This document shows, piece after piece, positions 62,976-64,000 of a stretch of 64,000 nucleotides of DNA. The notes beneath the pieces were generated by a model, which saw only the letters and a program-made list of their open reading frames with translations, had not been told where the DNA came from and did no database searches. This stretch comes from Podarcis raffonei (lineage: Eukaryota; Chordata; Lepidosauria; Squamata; Lacertidae). Location of the stretch: positions 59,654,501-59,718,500 of the forward strand of contig NC_070609.1 in NCBI RefSeq assembly GCF_027172205.1, read 5' to 3'. Each line of letters starts with the position of its first letter. Within the stretch, counting starts at the first letter, position 1. The position numbers and the translations under genes are program-made.

Positions 62976-63164
62976 GCTCTGGAGTCATTTCCCCCCTCCC
63001 TTGGATTTCCCCCTCTCCCTATGACATAAAGCTCTGCAATTCATCTCCATCCAACAGAGCACTTCAGACCAGCTTCAGGCTGTGATTCCTCAACCATCAC
63101 TTCCAGAGCAGTTGGTGCTAGCAATGGATGAGGCCATTCTCCAGCAGATTCCATACAATAGAAC

Positions 63165-63290
63165 AGCCTTCCCAACATGGTTCCTCTCCAGATGCTGTTT
63201 GACTACAGCTCCCATCAGGCCCACATGTCATGGTCAATGGTTAGGGATGATGGGATTTGTAGTCCAGCTGTTTGCAAATATGTTCCCGTT
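63165..63290. mobile_element. hAT-type palindromic MITE, decayed
   Basis: GACTACAGCTCCCATCAGGC, TCATGGTCAATGGTTAGGG, GGGATGATGGGATTTGTAGTCC: the centre and arms of the 409 family. Confidence 0.7.
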
Positions 63291-63318
63291 CCTTTAGGTC
63301 AGGATGGGGAAGAGGAAG

Positions 63319-63620
63319 GAGTCCAGTGTGGTGTAGTGCTTAAGAGCAGTAGACTCATAATCTGGTGAACCAGGTTTGCGTCTCCGCTCCTTCACATGCA
63401 GCTTCTGGGTGGCCTTGGGCTAGTCACACTTCTTTGAAGTCTCTCAGCCCCACTCACCTCACAGAGTGTTTGTTGTGGGAGAGGAAGGGAAAGGAGAATG
63501 TGAGCCACTTTGAGACTCCTTCGGTAGTGATAAAGTGGGATATCAAATCCAAACTACTACTACTACTACTACTCTCCTCCTCCTCCTCCTCCTCCTCCTC
63601 CTCCTCCTCCTCCTCATAAG
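63319..63620 (+). mobile_element. CORE/MIR-type SINE with (ACT)n(CTC)n tail
   Basis: GTGTGGTGTAGTGCTTAAGAG, GACTCATAATCTGG, AACCAGGTTTGCGTCTCC, GGTGGCCTTGGGCTAGTCAC, CTTTGAGACTCCTTCGGTAG, then ATATCAAATCC and a tail that grew into (ACT)n (63553-63573) and (CTC)n (to 63615). Confidence 0.9.
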
Positions 63621-63679
63621 GGAGCTGTGCTTAGAGGAAGAACTGTGAGGGGAGAGACTTCCAGCCGTCCATCAGGCAA

Positions 63680-64000
63680 GGCCCTTTCCACCTGCCTTGC
63701 CCTACTCTCCAGTCTCTGCTTCTCAATTTGTATTGTATTATTTTATGCACCATGACTTGCCATTCTTTTTATTGATTATAGTTTAGAAATTATTTATTGT
63801 AATTGTTAAGAGTGGATTTCTGTTTGATTTTGATATGCTGATATTTAATATTCTATACTATTCTATAGAATGGTTGACTATTACTTTAACTGATATTAGT
63901 TGCTTATTTTAAAGTTACATTTCATTATCACATTTTTGTATTGGATTAGATTGTTATAAGGTGTACATTCTTTGTTTCTTCAGCTTGTAAACCACCTTGG
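63680..64000 (+). mobile_element. LINE 3' UTR-like region, cut by the window end
   Basis: T-rich stretch ending CAGCTTGTAAACCACCTTGG, the start of the TTGTAAACCGCC terminus seen at 39325 and 44307. The end lies beyond the window. Confidence 0.5.

Noticed and set aside
1-64000. Bacterial-type features (operons, CRISPR, riboswitches, insertion sequences)
   Set aside because: The repeat content is that of a vertebrate nuclear genome; no direct-repeat/spacer array or dense coding seen.

Overview
The window looks like about 64 kb of non-coding nuclear DNA from a squamate reptile, most likely a lizard. The case rests on the repeats: Sauria-type tRNA SINEs with ACCTTT tails, Bov-B (RTE) LINE 3' ends, several CR1/L2-type LINE tails, a young L1 fragment, a Penelope-like fragment with hammerhead motifs, CORE/MIR-type SINEs, and many short hAT and Tc1/mariner-type MITEs. 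I name no species; lacertid affinity is only a guess. I found no convincing host exon, rRNA, functional tRNA, CRISPR array or operon. Apart from the LINE remnants, the open reading frames lie in repeats or anonymous DNA and resemble no host protein I know.

Layout. 0-7 kb: tRNA-Ala-like SINE, hAT MITE, Bov-B 3' end, a TA-flanked MITE nested in another MITE, three copies of an unnamed repeat in both orientations, two CORE-SINEs. 9-12 kb: CR1 3' end and two solo LTRs, each with a 5-bp target duplication. 13-20 kb: Sauria SINE, LINE 3' ends, microsatellites, a GC-rich MITE, an 18 kb direct repeat. 21-28 kb: SINE, MITE, Bov-B, CR1-like pieces, a LINE tail ending in (GAA)n, an hAT element with a perfect 8-bp duplication. 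29-34.5 kb, the most informative block: Sauria SINE; a 2.15 kb L1 insertion with 17-bp duplications, an unbroken ORF2 C-terminal frame and an apparent 3' transduction; 200 bp beyond it, a 210-bp palindrome of Penelope-like sequence with a hammerhead core in each arm; then a CR1-like copy split by a MITE. 35-64 kb: more MITEs, Bov-B, LINE tails, SINEs and long AT-rich unique stretches.

Between the repeats lie unique blocks rich in TAAT/ATTA motifs (for example 12.1-12.5, 16.4-16.8, 37.8-38.2, 41.5-41.8, 55.3-55.5, 57.6-58.0 and 62.4-63.0 kb) that read like conserved regulatory DNA of an intron or gene desert. That is inference from composition only. Autonomous LINEs (L1, Bov-B, CR1) supply the machinery that mobilised the SINEs here; the MITEs and solo LTRs are passive relics. 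Nested insertions give a partial order of events.
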